Source: Limanda limanda (Eukaryota; Chordata; Actinopteri; Pleuronectiformes; Pleuronectidae). From it: a DNA stretch of 64,000 nucleotides. Numbering within the stretch: position 1 is the first letter of the stretch; each line of letters opens with the position of its first letter. Positions 62,094-64,000 of this stretch are shown piece by piece. Location: the NCBI RefSeq assembly GCF_963576545.1, contig NC_083646.1:20767989-20831988 (forward strand). The letters are read 5' to 3'. Below the pieces are notes generated by a model, which made no database searches, was not told the DNA's origin, and saw nothing but the letters and a program-made list of their open reading frames with translations. A program made the translations under genes and the position numbers.

Positions 62094-62210
62094 ACAAAAA
62101 ACTGATTTTAAACTACTTATCATTTTGAAATCTATGAATGATTTAGCTCTTCCATGCGTTGTTGAGTACACACCAAAGAGAAACATCAGATCAGTGGTTC
62201 CTAAAAGTTT
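62094..62210 (+). pseudogene. LINE ORF2 C-terminal remnant
   Basis: In one frame the sequence reads D-F-K-L-L-I-I-L-K-S-M-N-D-L-A-L-P then Y-T-P-K-R-N-I-R-S. This matches the 'ILLLTFKSLNGLAPxYL ... YxPSRxLRS' segment that closes the ORF2 of many vertebrate non-LTR elements. The reverse transcriptase and endonuclease regions are absent, so it is a 5'-truncated, degraded copy. A short GGATGGATAGATA run at 62476-62488 may be a tail of this or another copy. Confidence 0.45.
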
Positions 62211-62299
62211 CAGCCCTGAGCCCCAAAATATTCGTGCCAGAGACATGCAACTCCCATGATCCTGATATTTATTCAAAGTAGTTCACAATTCATGTCCTG

Positions 62300-64000
62300 T
62301 GGTGCTGTAAATGGACCTTAAATTAAATTGATGTGCTGAAAAATATATATTGTATTTCTATTCTTATAAGTCCCTTCATATAATCACTATACCTGCCTAT
62401 CCAATGGCCTTCATACTGTAAAACCTTCTGACAGTGGATGTTTTTGTCAGGCAGTACAGTGGCACAGTGTGAATGGATGGATAGATATTTTTGTCATGTA
62501 TGATTTTTGCCTTTCTGTGCTTTTTGTCCTGAAGAACCTTGAGTATACCCCTGTTGTATGAAAATTTACTCAATTTGACCTGGAACCCAGCAATGGATCC
62601 CTGTGAAGAAACTCCTTTTAAGATTCAACTGGCAGGTCAGCAGCAGGTAGTCAGTGTCCATGAAATAAAGATGTGAACAAAGATATGATACTTACAGAGC
62701 TAAACAATTATTGGTTTATAAATATTTGTCATTTTTGATCTTTACTTTTGATCCATTTCTATAAAAACGGAATTAATCCCTTTGCACTTCTGCCACACAT
62801 CTGCAGATTCCTCTGAGTGTTTTTGTTCAGCAATAATGGAAGCAGCTATGTGGGTCTCTTCATTTTGCATGATGCAAGCTCAACGTGTTATTAACTATGA
62901 ATCAGGGCGTCGCGCTGGGAACACAAGCAAGAACCTCCTGAAGGATATTCATTAAAACTGGTACATGATTCAAACAAAAACAAGGTCAGCTTGGCCACTC
63001 ACTCCGCCCACTCATGTCCTACCTCAGAGTGGCATATGAGTCCAGTGCTTTTGTGAAGTTTTCCCATAATCACCTTTTGCAAGAAGTTCTACTTTACAGA
63101 TTGATGACATCATCCTGTTGCTGCACTGACTCATGCACTGAAAATATATTTTTTTTTAATCCTAAAACAATGCTATTCATATTGCTAGCCCAATAAGAGT
63201 CAGCCAGCTGCAGAGGCCGAACACAGATGGAGAGAAACAAACAAATAGAAATAATGAGGCTGTATCTGTACAGTAGGTTGGAAGCTATTTGGCTGGCTGC
63301 TTATATTGGCAGTACCGGCAACGGCTCAGTTATATTCCCAAAAGAAACAGGCTGAATTAGCCCGTCCATTAGGCTGATACAACAAAACAAGCTGAGCAGG
63401 GCAATAGATCCAACATTTATCAAAAGCCAATATGTTATAAAGTGTCATTCCACTTTCCATAGGTTCCTAAGGCTTTGTAGGTGTCACAATATAAAATGGA
63501 AAATGGAGATTTCAAACTTTAATACTCTTCTCGCATCAACAACATGGAGCTTTCTTTTCATCATCACTTGGGAACCATCTTTAAGAAACAATTTATTAAT
63601 CTCTGTTTTCGGGGGCTGTTTAACTCATAGAACTGAATGAATCAATGGCAGCAGCGTTTTCAAACAGGATGCATGCGACATGCTGAAGTCCCTGCTCTAT
63701 GAATGTTTCAGATGACAAACTCCTGGCAACACAAGGGTTTTGTTTATTTTCGGTGCAACGCCAAAACAATACAAAGGACTGTGAATGTCACGCAGATCCA
63801 TTTTCCAATCTCAAGTGACTTTTTTATTAAAGCTCAAAATGTACACTTTATAGACAAATTTACAACGGTGCTTTTTTTCATTTATTTGGAGAAAAAAATA
63901 AACAAACCACGATTTCAGATCACAGACTGCTCCTCCAGGCAGCAGCTCACCTGTGTTGTGTGTTCTGCATCCTAATGTTGTACATTAGCAATATGTAATT
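62300..64000. other. Non-coding interval to window end
   Basis: No gene was recognised. The sequence 62800-63460 is of mixed composition and free of repeats, as is 63480-63660; these could contain conserved regulatory elements, but nothing in the single sequence proves it. Confidence 0.45.

Overview
The window reads as a vertebrate genomic segment, most likely from a spiny-rayed (percomorph) teleost. The evidence is composition and repeats: an AT-rich background, very dense CA/GT, CT/GA, TA and AAAAG microsatellites, several small hAT elements with perfect 8-bp target duplications, piggyBac/TTAA-type elements, and LINE/SINE tails whose sequence resembles families common in fish genomes. There is no bacterial gene structure and no CRISPR array. 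No complete protein-coding gene could be supported. Almost all long reading frames come from simple repeats or chance.

Layout. 1-2.4 kb is featureless. 2.45-3.75 kb is a CpG-rich, promoter-like block, the only strong hint of a host gene. It holds a TATA-like box read on the minus strand, a YY1-type AAGATGGCGGC motif and plausible plus-strand splice donors. The rest is then either the long first intron of a plus-strand gene or the intergenic flank of a minus-strand gene; the sequence alone does not decide. 4-19.9 kb is non-coding DNA with a 35-bp-arm hairpin repeat (4.24 kb), a decayed Tc1-like transposase (9.1-9.8 kb) and long microsatellites (8.6, 9.9, 13.6, 15.6 and 17.4 kb). A non-autonomous hAT element at 19.99-20.88 kb still carries a BED-type zinc finger exon.

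21-38.7 kb is mostly unremarkable non-coding DNA with retroposon fragments and a TTAA-flanked element at 36.1 kb. 38.7-50.2 kb is a transposon-dense zone. It holds two hAT elements with different ends that share a ~310-bp internal block, an LTR-like 5' region with nested tandem duplications, an LTR preceded by a polypurine tract, an internally deleted piggyBac element that keeps its acidic N-terminal exon and cysteine-rich C-terminal exon, and two copies of a recurring teleost-type repeat. 50-64 kb is again non-coding, with an inverted pair of related MITEs (56.7 and 58.1 kb), a young hAT MITE with 56-bp perfect inverted repeats (60.5 kb) and a LINE ORF2 tail remnant (62.1 kb).

No genes work together as a pathway here. 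I found no convincing novel system. The most interesting items are the transposon structures (shared hAT block, deletion-derivative piggyBac, BED-retaining hAT), the unassigned CpG promoter and the strong hairpin at 4.24 kb. All family assignments rest on sequence recognition without a database search.
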